From: Megasphaera micronuciformis F0359
GTDB lineage: Bacteria > Bacillota > Negativicutes > Veillonellales > Megasphaeraceae
Assembly: GCF_000165735.1 (NCBI RefSeq)
Contig: NZ_GL538185.1
Coordinates: 1 to 64,000 of the forward strand
DNA length: 64,000 nucleotides
Reading direction: 5' to 3'
Below, piece after piece: positions 50,973 to 59,558 of the stretch; the first letter of the stretch is position 1, and every line of letters begins with the position of its first letter. The notes under the pieces are model-generated. The model was not told where the DNA came from. It ran no database searches and saw only the letters and a program-made list of their open reading frames with translations. The translations under genes and the position numbers were made by a program.

Positions 50973-51828
50973 CTTTTACGCCGAACCTTTCTATTAAGTC
51001 TAAGCCTCGTGCCGAGTGGACGGATGTGAAACCGTTTCTTTCCAGTATTTCCTGACCGTCGGAACGGACGAAATCCGAATAGTCTTCAGCCAACTTTTCA
51101 TCCTTTACATACTTCATTACATTGAGAGTAAAGGTAAGAGGTGCCGGCGGAATAAACTTCGGATCAATAGGCATGTACTCAATTTTATCCTTAAAGCGAT
51201 CGTGTGTAGTCAAACGTTTTTCAATAATGGAAGCATCGCCTTTTCCTTCTACGAGGCCGCACATCATCTTAATGACACACGTTTCGTTAACCGTCATATT
51301 CTGCATGACAGGATCCGTAAGACCCGACTTCTTCAGAATCCCCTTGACGGAAGCACTGCCCGGAGGTGAAGCCCCTAACGGCAACATGACACGAACCCCC
51401 GGTTCCGCCAAATCCTGCAAGTCGCGAATACCTGCCGGATTCCCCTTAGGAACTACAAGAACATAGTCCGTAAAGCAAAGGGGTTTAAAACGAAGGCTGA
51501 TTCCCTTTTTACGTAAATTTTGGGCCAGTTCCAAACCGCGTGCTCCGAACATCTCCGTTTGTCCTTTTAAGGTTAACAGAGATTTACCCAATGCCCCCGC
51601 AAAAGCACCGGTGTACTGAATGTTATGGCCTGTTTTTGCTTCATATGCATCGTTGATTTGCAAAAAAGCTTCCGATAAGCCGCCGCAAGTCCACACCTCT
51701 AGCGAATCGGATTTAAAAGGTGTATACCCGGCGGAGATCAGCTTAGGCCCAGCCGCCGCTACGGCAGCCGTCGCTACAGCGCCCTTTAAGAACTGCCGTC
51801 GCGAAATTTTGTCTTTCAAAAACTCCAT
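50962..51828 (-). CDS. Tat-exported ModA-like substrate-binding protein
   Basis: The 288-residue protein has a twin-arginine signal (KISRRQFLKGAVATAAVAAA). The mature part (LEVWTCGGLSEAFLQINDAY, NIQYTGAFAGALGKSLL, YVLVVPKGNPAGIRDLQDLA) resembles molybdate/tungstate-type binding proteins. No ABC permease or ATPase is adjacent. Instead it is coupled to a membrane ferredoxin and NifB, an unusual combination. The ligand may be a metal oxyanion, but binding residues cannot be judged by eye. Confidence 0.8.
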   Translation of the reverse strand: MEFLKDKISRRQFLKGAVATAAVAAAGPKLISAGYTPFKSDSLEVWTCGGLSEAFLQINDAYEAKTGHNIQYTGAFAGALGKSLLTLKGQTEMFGARGLELAQNLRKKGISLRFKPLCFTDYVLVVPKGNPAGIRDLQDLAEPGVRVMLPLGASPPGSASVKGILKKSGLTDPVMQNMTVNETCVIKMMCGLVEGKGDASIIEKRLTTHDRFKDKIEYMPIDPKFIPPAPLTFTLNVMKYVKDEKLAEDYSDFVRSDGQEILERNGFTSVHSARGLDLIERFGVKDVQ

Positions 51829-51985
51829 ACTTTGTACTCCTTCTTAATAAAGAATAATATTAAGGTCCCCATTATTGTATCACTTTTTACCTTCCTTTTT
51901 CTCATCTCATTTATAAAAAATTATCCATAATTAACAGGGTGTTAATTATGGATAATAATAAATGGATGCGTATTGATAATTTTTA

Positions 51986-52079
51986 TTACTGTTTGCCTTT
52001 CCGCTCGAATTTAATAGCGTTCTTATGGCAAACATTCAAATAATCCCCGCAGGTCGTGCAGTTCATTTCATAGGAATGC
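51986..52079 (-). pseudogene. Degenerate copy of the 3' end of the membrane ferredoxin gene
   Basis: About 94 bp are nearly identical to 50202-50295 in the same orientation. They encode MNCTTCGDYLNVCHKNAIKF followed by ERKGKQ and a stop, against MNCTNCGDCLNVCHKNAIKF in the intact gene; one cluster Cys has become Tyr. Upstream of this the frame soon meets stop codons. It lies in the 418-bp gap between the binding-protein gene and the next gene, 157 bp upstream of the operon start. Confidence 0.8.
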
Positions 52080-52178
52080 GTCTCTATCACCAAACAATGA
52101 TTGCTCCTTCTTTTTACATCATATATTTTTCGCATGTAATCATAGGAATCCCCTATGATCCGGTAAAAGTCCGAAAAA

Positions 52179-52209
52179 CTGACGTAACAACGATAACCTA
52201 TGGTATAAT
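52179..52209 (+). promoter_or_regulatory. Candidate promoter for 52247-52681
   Basis: A perfect TATAAT (52204-52209) has TGACGT/CTGACG about 18-19 bp upstream (52179-52185). The start codon follows 38 bp downstream. Confidence 0.5.
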
Positions 52210-52246
52210 GTCATCAATGTACCTTGTTTCGAAAGGAGTTACCCTC

Positions 52247-52681
52247 ATGAGTCAACGACACCGTGACCATATACACGATTCAAAACAGGATTTGCATCTG
52301 CAAATCGGCATTTTTCTTTGGACTTTAATTCTCGCTCTCCTCTTATTGTGTGAGTTTTTCTTCTCACTACCGCTTTACGGTATGGTCGCCACGGCTTTCA
52401 TCCTTATCATTTCATCCTTATTTTTTAAAGTTAAATACAAAGATTTCTACACCTATCGCGATCGTGGTCAACGAACCCAATGCGCGGTCATAGCCTTATA
52501 TATCAGTCTCCTTTTCACCGGTACCTGCCTTTACTTATATAGCCGGTCAACGGAACTTACCTGGGACTACGGCCTTGTCTTTTTATTCGGCTTTCTCTTC
52601 TTTACGAACATGGCCTACCAAACCCTCAGCCGAACCATGGTTGTCGGCAACAAGCGTATGCCCAGACGCTATGAAAAATAA
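52247..52681 (+). CDS. Membrane protein of unknown function
   Basis: The 144-residue product from ATG 52247 (AAGGAG upstream) has four membrane helices (residues about 16-36, 38-60, 80-100 and 105-125) and a short basic end (GNKRMPRRYEK). A longer frame upstream runs through the ferredoxin pseudogene and is not coding. The family is not recognised. Host gene by composition. Confidence 0.65.
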   Translation: MSQRHRDHIHDSKQDLHLQIGIFLWTLILALLLLCEFFFSLPLYGMVATAFILIISSLFFKVKYKDFYTYRDRGQRTQCAVIALYISLLFTGTCLYLYSRSTELTWDYGLVFLFGFLFFTNMAYQTLSRTMVVGNKRMPRRYEK

Positions 52682-52683
52682 AC

Positions 52684-52718
52684 AAGAAGCCTCTGTTATA
52701 ATATGGCGAGGCTTCTTG
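52684..52718 (+). terminator. Terminator after the membrane protein gene
   Basis: AAGAAGCCTC pairs with GAGGCTTCTT around a 15-base loop, directly after the stop; the 3' side is only weakly T-rich. Confidence 0.6.
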
Positions 52719-52751
52719 CATCGGCATGTACATAGTTTTATATATAAAAAG

Positions 52752-52793
52752 AAATTGAACGGTATATTCAATGAATATACCGTTCAATTTCTT
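52752..52793 (-). terminator. Terminator of the tRNA cluster
   Basis: AAATTGAACGGTATATTCA pairs with TGAATATACCGTTCAATTT, a stem of about 19 bp; leftward transcription from tRNA-Val reaches it and then meets TTTTTATATA. Confidence 0.8.
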
Positions 52794-52796
52794 TTT

Positions 52797-52872
<76 letters not shown>

Positions 52873-52877
52873 GAGTG

Positions 52878-52952
52878 TGGTGACCCCTACGGGATTCGAA
52901 CCCATGTTATCGCCGTGAAAGGGCGGTGTCTTAACCGCTTGACCAAGGGGCC
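52878..52952 (-). tRNA. tRNA-Glu (anticodon TTC)
   Basis: GGCCCCTTGGTCAAGCGGTT with anticodon loop CTTTCAC (TTC), T-loop GTTCGAA and encoded CCA, five bases from tRNA-Val. Confidence 0.95.
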
Positions 52953-52963
52953 ATATAAAATTG

Positions 52964-53040
52964 TGGTGATCCACCCGAGATTCGAACTCGGGACACCCTG
53001 ATTAAAAGTCAGGTGCTCTACCGACTGAGCTAGTGGATCA
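52964..53040 (-). tRNA. tRNA-Lys (anticodon TTT)
   Basis: TGATCCACTAGCTCAGTCGG with anticodon loop CTTTTAA (TTT), T-loop GTTCGAA and encoded CCA. Confidence 0.95.
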
Positions 53041-53047
53041 AGAAATA

Positions 53048-53121
53048 TGGCAGGGGTAGCTGGATTCGAACCAACGATGACGGAGTCAGAGTCCGTTGCC
53101 TTACCGCTTGGCGATACCCCT
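53048..53121 (-). tRNA. tRNA-Gln (anticodon CTG)
   Basis: AGGGGTATCGCCAAGCGGTA with anticodon loop CTCTGAC (CTG, reads CAG), T-loop GTTCGAA and encoded CCA. The acceptor begins with an A-U pair, as in many glutamine tRNAs. Confidence 0.93.
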
Positions 53122-53124
53122 ACA

Positions 53125-53200
53125 TGGCTCCTCAAGTAGGACTCGAACCTACGACAAATCGGTTAACAGCCGATTGCTCTACCAACTGAGCTATTGAGGA
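53125..53200 (-). tRNA. tRNA-Asn (anticodon GTT)
   Basis: TCCTCAATAGCTCAGTTGGT with anticodon loop CTGTTAA (GTT), T-loop GTTCGAG and encoded CCA. Confidence 0.95.
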
Positions 53201-53225
53201 ATATTCTTTCCTCCTAAGAGAAAAA

Positions 53226-53300
53226 TGGAGCGGAAAACGAGGCTCGAACTCGCGACCCCCACCTTGGCAAGGTGGTGCTCTACCACTGAGCTACTTCCGC
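53226..53300 (-). tRNA. tRNA-Gly (anticodon GCC)
   Basis: GCGGAAGTAGCTCAGTGGTA with anticodon loop containing GCC, T-loop GTTCGAG and encoded CCA. First gene of the cluster, next to the promoter at 53313-53342. Confidence 0.95.
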
Positions 53301-53312
53301 ATGACAACAAGT

Positions 53313-53342
53313 ATCTTACCATAGACTCTTAACGTCTGTCAA
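53313..53342 (-). promoter_or_regulatory. Promoter of the tRNA cluster
   Basis: Minus-strand TTGACA (53337-53342) and TAAGAT (53313-53318) with an 18-bp spacer; transcription would begin within a few bases of tRNA-Gly. Confidence 0.6.
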
Positions 53343-53441
53343 CAGTTTTTACCCATACTGCCTGCATCTTTTTTCCAATAGCATAATCAGGATGCTTATT
53401 TATTATACGTGAAACTGCGGATAAGTGTCAAGACAACAGAT

Positions 53442-54113
53442 TTAAATCAAACCTTTGACCAAAGCATATACGTCTTCGTGAATAGCCCCGGGAGAACGAA
53501 GCACTCCCTCTCTTGTACAGTCAATCTTATACCAACCGTACTTAGCGGCCAATCCGACGTAGGCGGCGTGACATTTGCGCAAAAATTCCCGGTCTTTTTC
53601 ATGAATATCTCCCGTCGTACCGCCCGTCTTACCGGTACGTTCGGACATCAATCTTTCCGTCACTTCTAAAGGCACGTCTAACAGTATGACAGCATCGGGT
53701 TCGGGCAAGCCCAACTTTTTAAACTCAAAATCCCATAGCCAGTCCAAGTAAGCATCCTGGTCAGCTTTCCCGGGTATTTTGATCATTTGGTATAGCATAT
53801 TACTCGTCGTATACCGATCAGCCAAAACGATTCCGCCGTCCTTAAAAAACCGCTTCCATTTCAACTCATAAGAGGCAATACGATCAACGGCATAAAAGGC
53901 CGACGCCGCATAGGGATTAATCGTATCCGCATCAGTTCCGAAGTCGCCTCGCAAATACATTTTTACGAGTGCACTCGATTCGCTGTCATAATCGGGGTAC
54001 GATACCGCTTTAACAAATTCCCCGTCGTCCGCCAGGTGCCGTCGCAGTAATTCGGTCTGTGTCGCCTTACCGCTTCCGTCGCCGCCTTCTATAATAATCA
54101 AATGTCCCTTCAT
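53442..54113 (-). CDS. Thymidylate kinase-like nucleoside monophosphate kinase
   Basis: The 223-residue protein has the P-loop IIEGGDGSGKATQTELL, the DR motif LADRYTTSNMLYQM and LLDVPLEVTERLMSERTGK. It phosphorylates dTMP to dTDP or a related nucleotide. It resembles the variant thymidylate kinases common in Clostridia and Negativicutes that differ from E. coli Tmk (longer YPDYDSESS loop). The start overlaps the stop of the decarboxylase gene (ATGA). Confidence 0.85.
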   Translation of the reverse strand: MKGHLIIIEGGDGSGKATQTELLRRHLADDGEFVKAVSYPDYDSESSALVKMYLRGDFGTDADTINPYAASAFYAVDRIASYELKWKRFFKDGGIVLADRYTTSNMLYQMIKIPGKADQDAYLDWLWDFEFKKLGLPEPDAVILLDVPLEVTERLMSERTGKTGGTTGDIHEKDREFLRKCHAAYVGLAAKYGWYKIDCTREGVLRSPGAIHEDVYALVKGLI

Positions 54114-55579
54114 GACTTCTCCTCTTCACTTTTCACCGTTTTAATAAAGGTCGCCGTTTTATCTTCACACCCGTGGGGTCCATATCCTTCAGCAATCTTT
54201 CTCTGAATATAACGTACACATTGAGCTGTTATCTCTTCCCCCGGTGCCAGAACGGGAATACCCGGAGGATAGAAAATCACGGATTCCGCGGCAATCGAAC
54301 CGATTGCTTCATCCAATCGTTTGTCAACAGACGGCATATGCCACGCGGCCCGCGGTGCCAAACGCACTACCGGGTCCGGCAAGGGGACTTCCTTCATTTC
54401 GACTCTTTCGGTTTTTTCTCCACCTTCGGAAATATGCCGACAAGCTTTGATTAAGGCCTCCGCACTTTCATTATCATCGCCGGGAGTAATTAAACATAAG
54501 ACATGGTGCCCCGCCGTCAACTCGACTTCTATCTTTTCACGACGCAATAACCGTTCCGCTTCAGCCCCTGTAAGGCCCAATCCGGAAAAGTCTATGGTAA
54601 TTTTCGTTTCATCGAAATCCTGCACACCGTCATAGTCTAAAATATCTTTTCCGAAAACACGAATTCCCGCAAGAGTATTCAACTCTCGCCGAATACGTCG
54701 CGCCATTTTTAAAGCTTTTTCTTCATCATCATGTCCGTATAGTGCGGCCCGCCGTCTGGCACTGTCTAATGATGCTAAAAACCAATAATGGGGGCTCGTA
54801 GACTGCAGCAAATGCATAGCCGCCGCCACTTTATCTACATGCAAAAATCCCTTCCGACAATGAAGCATGGACGTTTGGGTCAAAGAACCACCCAACTTAT
54901 GAGTGCTCTGTGCCGCCATATCGGCGCCGCACGACAACGCCGTTGCCGGCAAGTCTTCGTGTAATCCGAAATGAGCTCCGTGTGCTTCATCAACAAGAAC
55001 AAAGAGCTTGTGTCTATGGGCTGCCTCGCACACCGACTTCAAATCGATACAAAGGCCGTCATAAGTCGGATAGGTAATAACTATCCCCTTCGCCTTCGGA
55101 TGAGTCTCCATCAAATCTTCAATTTCCCTTGTGTCGGGGCCGAGAGAAATTTCCTCCTGCAACGCAAACCGGCTCTTCATATATACAGGTACGGCACCGC
55201 TCAAAATAAGTGCATTCATAACACTTTTATGAGCTTCACGCGGAATAATCAATTCATCTCCGTCACCGCATACTGCTAAAATCATGGCCTCAATACAAGC
55301 TGTCGTTCCGTTAACGGAAAAAAAAGTCCGACCTGCCCCGTATAATTCAGCAGCCAAATCCATGGCTTCGCCTAAGGGCCCGACCGGATCAAATAGGTCA
55401 TCCAGGGCATACATAAGCCCCAAATCCCGCCGCAAGGCTGCCCCGAAGAGCTTTCGTTCCTCTGCAGAACTTCCTTTCCCGCCTTTATGTCCGGGCGTAT
55501 GGTAGGGATAAAAACTTTCTCTGCAATAAGCTTCCAATGCCTCTGTAAAGGGAGCTCTCCCTTGTTTTTTTCTATTCAC
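54110..55579 (-). CDS. Orn/Lys/Arg decarboxylase family protein
   Basis: The 489-residue PLP enzyme has YPYHTPGHKGGKG, FFSVNGTTACIEAMIL, VLVDEAHGAHFGLHEDLP and the PLP Lys in AQSTHKLGGSLTQTS. It lacks the wing domain of inducible enteric enzymes, as do Bacillus SpeA/YaaO-type proteins. The substrate could be lysine, arginine or ornithine. In Bacillus, yaaO lies next to tmk as here. It overlaps NUDIX upstream by 8 bp and the kinase downstream by 4 bp. Confidence 0.9.
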   Translation of the reverse strand: MNRKKQGRAPFTEALEAYCRESFYPYHTPGHKGGKGSSAEERKLFGAALRRDLGLMYALDDLFDPVGPLGEAMDLAAELYGAGRTFFSVNGTTACIEAMILAVCGDGDELIIPREAHKSVMNALILSGAVPVYMKSRFALQEEISLGPDTREIEDLMETHPKAKGIVITYPTYDGLCIDLKSVCEAAHRHKLFVLVDEAHGAHFGLHEDLPATALSCGADMAAQSTHKLGGSLTQTSMLHCRKGFLHVDKVAAAMHLLQSTSPHYWFLASLDSARRRAALYGHDDEEKALKMARRIRRELNTLAGIRVFGKDILDYDGVQDFDETKITIDFSGLGLTGAEAERLLRREKIEVELTAGHHVLCLITPGDDNESAEALIKACRHISEGGEKTERVEMKEVPLPDPVVRLAPRAAWHMPSVDKRLDEAIGSIAAESVIFYPPGIPVLAPGEEITAQCVRYIQRKIAEGYGPHGCEDKTATFIKTVKSEEEKS

Positions 55580-56042
55580 GGGCCGCCTCCCGGGGAGCTG
55601 TCAAAAATTCTTTAAGAAGTTCTGTCGAAAACGCGGGTATCTTTTCCATTTGTCGCAAAGCGGTATGCAAAGATGCATGGATGGGGTATTGATTCAATTC
55701 ATCGGGCCGGACCCACGCATAGTCCGTGTGTTCTGATGAAATCATAACCTCTTGCCGTGTCGCCGTAGCCGTATAAATCACACCGTTTAAAAACTGACCG
55801 TTTCGCTTGCGATACTGCCAGGTTCCGGCAAGTCCGTCAACATGAACGGACAGCCCCGTTTCTTCTTTTACCTCTCTATACAGGCCGTCCAGGAAATTTT
55901 CACCGCGCCGTAATCCGCCGCCGGGAAATTCCCAATGGGATACGGTCTTCCCGTCATTTTTCCGCAACAATAAAAGTTTTGCTTCGAAAAAAATCATGGC
56001 CTTCACGCTGAGCCCCATGGCAACATCTCTGTCTTGCCCCAT
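55572..56042 (-). CDS. NUDIX hydrolase
   Basis: The 156-residue protein contains the Nudix box GGGLRRGENFLDGLYREVKE followed by ETGL, with WEFPGG before it. Such MutT-like enzymes hydrolyse nucleoside diphosphates linked to another group; the substrate is unknown. GGGGGAGG precedes ATG 56042. First gene of an overlapping three-gene operon. Confidence 0.88.
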   Translation of the reverse strand: MGQDRDVAMGLSVKAMIFFEAKLLLLRKNDGKTVSHWEFPGGGLRRGENFLDGLYREVKEETGLSVHVDGLAGTWQYRKRNGQFLNGVIYTATATRQEVMISSEHTDYAWVRPDELNQYPIHASLHTALRQMEKIPAFSTELLKEFLTAPREAARE

Positions 56043-56215
56043 AATTACCTCCCCCGAGACAATCGTTAGTTTTAATTACATATTGTATCATATGTCTTTA
56101 TCCATAGATAGGTCGAGCACGCCAGATGGAAGCGGACTTTACGTAAAACTGTCTATTTACATATCCCGCATATTCTTCATAATATACATAGACAGATAAT
56201 AAAGGAGGCAGTTTC

Positions 56216-57055
56216 ATGTCTACAAAAAGAGTCTTGGCAATTCATGATTTATGTTCCTTCGGCCGTTGTTCTCTAACGGCGGCAATCCCCGTTATATCAG
56301 CCTTGGGAAGTCAGGTTTGTCCCTTTCCGACAGCCTTGTTCAGCAATAATCTTACATACGGTACCTTTAAAAGCACCGATTTATCCGCGACCATGCCGGA
56401 TATGATGGCAGCCTGGTCGAAATTAAATCTTACATATGACGCAGTCTACAGCGGTTTTCTGGCCGGACCGGATCAGGCAGAAACGGTTAAAGAGGCCGTG
56501 TTACAATTCGGTAAGGGCGGTTTGTCCATTATTGACCCGGCTATGGCCGACAACGGCAAATTGTACCCGGTCTTTGACGAGTCCATGATAAAGGCTATGA
56601 AATCGCTGATTACCGTAGCCGACTTAATCACTCCCAACTATACGGAAGCCGCACTTCTCTCCGATACGGAAGTTGATTTCTCCGCTACACCTACAACCAA
56701 ATCAGTCCTTGAAATGTGTAAAACGCTATCAGCTGACGGTCCGCAGCGAATCGTTATCACCAGCGTACCGTCACGAGACGGCATTAAAAATATCAGCTAC
56801 GATGCTACCACAGCCACCTTCGATGAGGCAGTCACTTATAAGGTAGATTTCAGCACTTGCGGTACCGGCGATATCTTCACGTCCGCACTTACGGGGCTGT
56901 TATTGAAAAAAGATGATCTGCATGCTGCAACGGCAGCTGCCACACGCTTTCTTACAAAGGCCATTGAGTTCACAGCCGCCTCCGGAGCGGATCCGCGGGA
57001 AGGCGTCCAGGTTGAACCCTGCCTGGCGGATCTCATCGCCGAAAATCGGCCCTAA
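56216..57055 (+). CDS. Pyridoxamine/pyridoxal kinase family protein
   Basis: The 279-residue ribokinase-superfamily enzyme starts VLAIHDLCSFGRCSLTAAIP, with VYSGFLAGPDQAE, IIDPAMADNGKLYP, DLITPNYTEAALLSD and the C-terminal anion hole and base in DFSTCGTGDIFTSALTG. It probably makes pyridoxal or pyridoxamine 5'-phosphate (salvage). AAAGGAGG precedes the start; a terminator follows. Confidence 0.88.
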   Translation: MSTKRVLAIHDLCSFGRCSLTAAIPVISALGSQVCPFPTALFSNNLTYGTFKSTDLSATMPDMMAAWSKLNLTYDAVYSGFLAGPDQAETVKEAVLQFGKGGLSIIDPAMADNGKLYPVFDESMIKAMKSLITVADLITPNYTEAALLSDTEVDFSATPTTKSVLEMCKTLSADGPQRIVITSVPSRDGIKNISYDATTATFDEAVTYKVDFSTCGTGDIFTSALTGLLLKKDDLHAATAAATRFLTKAIEFTAASGADPREGVQVEPCLADLIAENRP

Positions 57056-57084
57056 AAATCCTTTAGTCCATACATACAATACTC

Positions 57085-57122
57085 AAAAACGGCGAAACCC
57101 TTCGGATTCGCCGTTTTTTTTA
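57085..57122 (+). terminator. Terminator after pyridoxamine kinase gene
   Basis: AAAACGGCGAA pairs with TTCGCCGTTTT, with a T run behind; the T run touches the stop of the converging ABC ATPase gene, which may use it too. Confidence 0.85.
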
Positions 57123-57887
57123 AAACTGCAACATTGAGCTGAGAAAATTCTTCGTTCGTTCATTTTGAGGATGTTCAAATACATCTTCAGGACGACCTTC
57201 TTCCTGAATAACTCCGTCGGCCATGAAAATAATACGATCTGCCACTTCTCTGGCAAAGGCCATTTCATGCGTTACAATAACCATGGTCATGTCTTCATCG
57301 GCTAATTGCTTTATCGTTCGCAACACCTCACCGGTCAGTTCCGGATCCAAGGCCGATGTCGGTTCATCAAACAACATAATGTCCGGTTTCATTGCCAAGG
57401 CTCTGGCAATAGCCACCCGCTGTTTCTGACCGCCCGATAAGCTGGAAGGGTAGACATCCCGCTTATCCCATAAGCCGACCTTTCGTAAAAGTTCTTCCGC
57501 CAGCGGTAAAATATCCGCATCCTTCATACCTTTTACAACTCGTGGCGCTTCCAGAATGTTATCAAGAACCGTCATGTGCGGAAAAAGGTTAAATGACTGA
57601 AAAACCATACCCATGCGACGGCAAATTTGACGTACCTTATCAGGAGATGAGTACACAGTCTTACTTGCCCCCTCAGGTTGTTCAGCCATCACTTCTCCAC
57701 CCACGCAAATATCACCTTTATCTATTTTTTCCAATTCGCACAAGCATCGCAAAAAAGTACTCTTACCACTTCCCGACGGGCCGATAATAGAAACCACTTC
57801 ACCTGACTCCATGTGCAAGGATACATCTTTCAAAACTTCCAGGTTACCGAAGCTTTTACCTATATGATTCATCTCAATAAAACTCAT
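57120..57887 (-). CDS. Polar amino acid ABC transporter ATPase (GlnQ-type)
   Basis: The 255-residue protein has Walker [22 protein letters not shown]-loop [16 protein letters not shown], signature [17 protein letters not shown], Walker [16 protein letters not shown] and VTHEMAFA. It drives the permease and binding protein encoded upstream. GGAGG before ATG 57887. Confidence 0.93.
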   Translation of the reverse strand: MSFIEMNHIGKSFGNLEVLKDVSLHMESGEVVSIIGPSGSGKSTFLRCLCELEKIDKGDICVGGEVMAEQPEGASKTVYSSPDKVRQICRRMGMVFQSFNLFPHMTVLDNILEAPRVVKGMKDADILPLAEELLRKVGLWDKRDVYPSSLSGGQKQRVAIARALAMKPDIMLFDEPTSALDPELTGEVLRTIKQLADEDMTMVIVTHEMAFAREVADRIIFMADGVIQEEGRPEDVFEHPQNERTKNFLSSMLQF

Positions 57888-57898
57888 ATTATCGCCTC

Positions 57899-58549
57899 CT
57901 ATCCTTCATATACATTGAAGCGTTTTTCAAGATACATAAAGAAACGGGTCAAAATAAAGGTAAATACCAGATAAAATACAGCCGCTACAATAAAGGCCGT
58001 CGTATCGAAGTCTCGCTGTACAATAGAGCGGGTAATGCGCAATACGTCATTCATAGCCAAGATGTAAACTAAGGACGTATCCTTCAGCAAGTTGATGGTT
58101 TCATTGGCTACCGGCGGCAGGACGCGCTTTAACACTTGCGGTAATACAATGCGACGCATGGTTTGCGCATATGTCATGCCCAGAACTTTAGCTCCTTCAT
58201 ATTGACCTCGATCAATGGACTGAATGCCGCCTCGAAAGATTTCGGCAAAATATGCGGCATAGTTTAAAACAAAGGCGATAATAGCCGCAGGATAATCGGC
58301 CAAGCGTAACCCGGGAATCAGGAACGGAAGGCCGTAATAAATAAATAAGATCTGTAACATGAGCGGTGTACCGCGCATTAAGTAAATATAACCTTCCAAA
58401 AGCTTACGCAAAACGGCTAAAGGACTTAGCCGCGCCATGGCCATAATAATCCCCAAGGGCAGGCTGAGAACAATGGTGATGACAAATATTTTTAATGTAA
58501 CTTGAAGCCCGTCGGCAATAGCCGGAACGATTGTTGATAAATAATCCAT
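57899..58549 (-). CDS. Amino acid ABC transporter permease
   Basis: The 216-residue HisM/GlnP-type membrane protein has five helices and the EAA loop [37 protein letters not shown] is the other family signature. It forms the channel for an amino acid import system. A hairpin separates it from the binding-protein gene. Confidence 0.92.
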   Translation of the reverse strand: MDYLSTIVPAIADGLQVTLKIFVITIVLSLPLGIIMAMARLSPLAVLRKLLEGYIYLMRGTPLMLQILFIYYGLPFLIPGLRLADYPAAIIAFVLNYAAYFAEIFRGGIQSIDRGQYEGAKVLGMTYAQTMRRIVLPQVLKRVLPPVANETINLLKDTSLVYILAMNDVLRITRSIVQRDFDTTAFIVAAVFYLVFTFILTRFFMYLEKRFNVYEG

Positions 58550-58572
58550 AAGAACTCCCTCTGAAACAAAGT

Positions 58573-58600
58573 AAATGAGGAATCGTGCGATTCCTCATTA
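58573..58600 (-). terminator. Intercistronic hairpin (partial terminator)
   Basis: AATGAGGAATCG and CGATTCCTCATT form a 12-bp stem with a two-base loop between the binding-protein and permease genes. No strong U run follows, so it probably gives partial termination or mRNA stabilisation, raising binding-protein levels. Confidence 0.6.
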
Positions 58601-58612
58601 TACTTGTCGTTT

Positions 58613-59410
58613 TTATAACTTCATCGAAATATCTTCACCGAACCACTTTTGTGAAATTTTAGCCGTCGTGCCGTCTTCACTCATTTGTTTGAGAACGCTG
58701 TTAAGTTTATCTCTGAGCAGAGTATCTTCTTGACGCATACCGACGCCGAATTCTTCTTCACCCATGTTTTTATCGATGACCTTGAATACGCCCTGTTTCT
58801 TCTGCATGTAGTATCTGCCTACGGAGCTGTCAACCAATACCGCATCGACACGTCCCAATTCAAGATCCATCAAAGCCGCTACATTATCTCCGTACAGTTT
58901 AACATTCCCTAAGGACGCTTTAAAGTCGGCTGCTTTATTAAGGCAATCAATCGAGCTGCTGCCGTCTTGTGTTGCCAAGGTCTTTCCTGCTAAACCGGCA
59001 CGGTCCGTAACAGGTGAGTCACTACGAACCACGATAATCTGACCGTTTTTCATATACGCATCGGAAAAAGCGATTTCCTTTTTTCTATCTTCCGTAATAC
59101 TCAAACCATTCCAGAGCATATCTACTTGCTTGCTCTTCAAGGCAGCTTCCTTACTGTCCCAATCGATAGGTTTAAATTCTACTTCAATACCGAGACGTTT
59201 TGCGGCTTCTTTAGCCAAATCAATATCGGACCCGACGAGATTACCGCTTTCATCTCTGAATCCCATGGGCGGGAAATTATCATCCAAGCCGATAATAACT
59301 TTATCAGGTAACTTTTGTTCCGACTTGGCCGAGTCGGAACCGCACCCGGTTGCAAGCATAGCTGTCATTGTCATAATTGTTGCGGCCAATATCCATTTTT
59401 TCATATTCAT
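58613..59410 (-). CDS. Amino acid ABC transporter substrate-binding lipoprotein
   Basis: The 265-residue protein has a lipoprotein signal (MKKWILAATIMTMTAMLATGC, Cys about 23) and a periplasmic binding protein type 2 fold: VIIGLDDNFPPMGFRDESG, DLAKEAAKRLGIEVEFKPID, MLWNGLSITEDRKKEIAFSD. Family 3 binding proteins take polar amino acids or cystine; the exact ligand is not evident. First gene of the operon; a promoter should lie in 59411-59530. Confidence 0.92.
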   Translation of the reverse strand: MNMKKWILAATIMTMTAMLATGCGSDSAKSEQKLPDKVIIGLDDNFPPMGFRDESGNLVGSDIDLAKEAAKRLGIEVEFKPIDWDSKEAALKSKQVDMLWNGLSITEDRKKEIAFSDAYMKNGQIIVVRSDSPVTDRAGLAGKTLATQDGSSSIDCLNKAADFKASLGNVKLYGDNVAALMDLELGRVDAVLVDSSVGRYYMQKKQGVFKVIDKNMGEEEFGVGMRQEDTLLRDKLNSVLKQMSEDGTTAKISQKWFGEDISMKL

Positions 59411-59558
59411 TGTTATTCCTCCCTAATTACCGTTTATTGTCTCCTCAGACCGCGTTTCCGGATACCCGCCGTCTTTCGATGTCTTCATTATACTTTAGTA
59501 CGTTAAATTAGTAAAGTATTTTTTCGAAAATTTTTCGATTTTTTTATTTTCCCGCATT

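Noticed and set aside
52025-52246. N-terminal extension of the membrane protein gene at 52247
   Set aside because: The extension is the antisense of the ferredoxin pseudogene and promoter; ATG 52247 has a good ribosome site.
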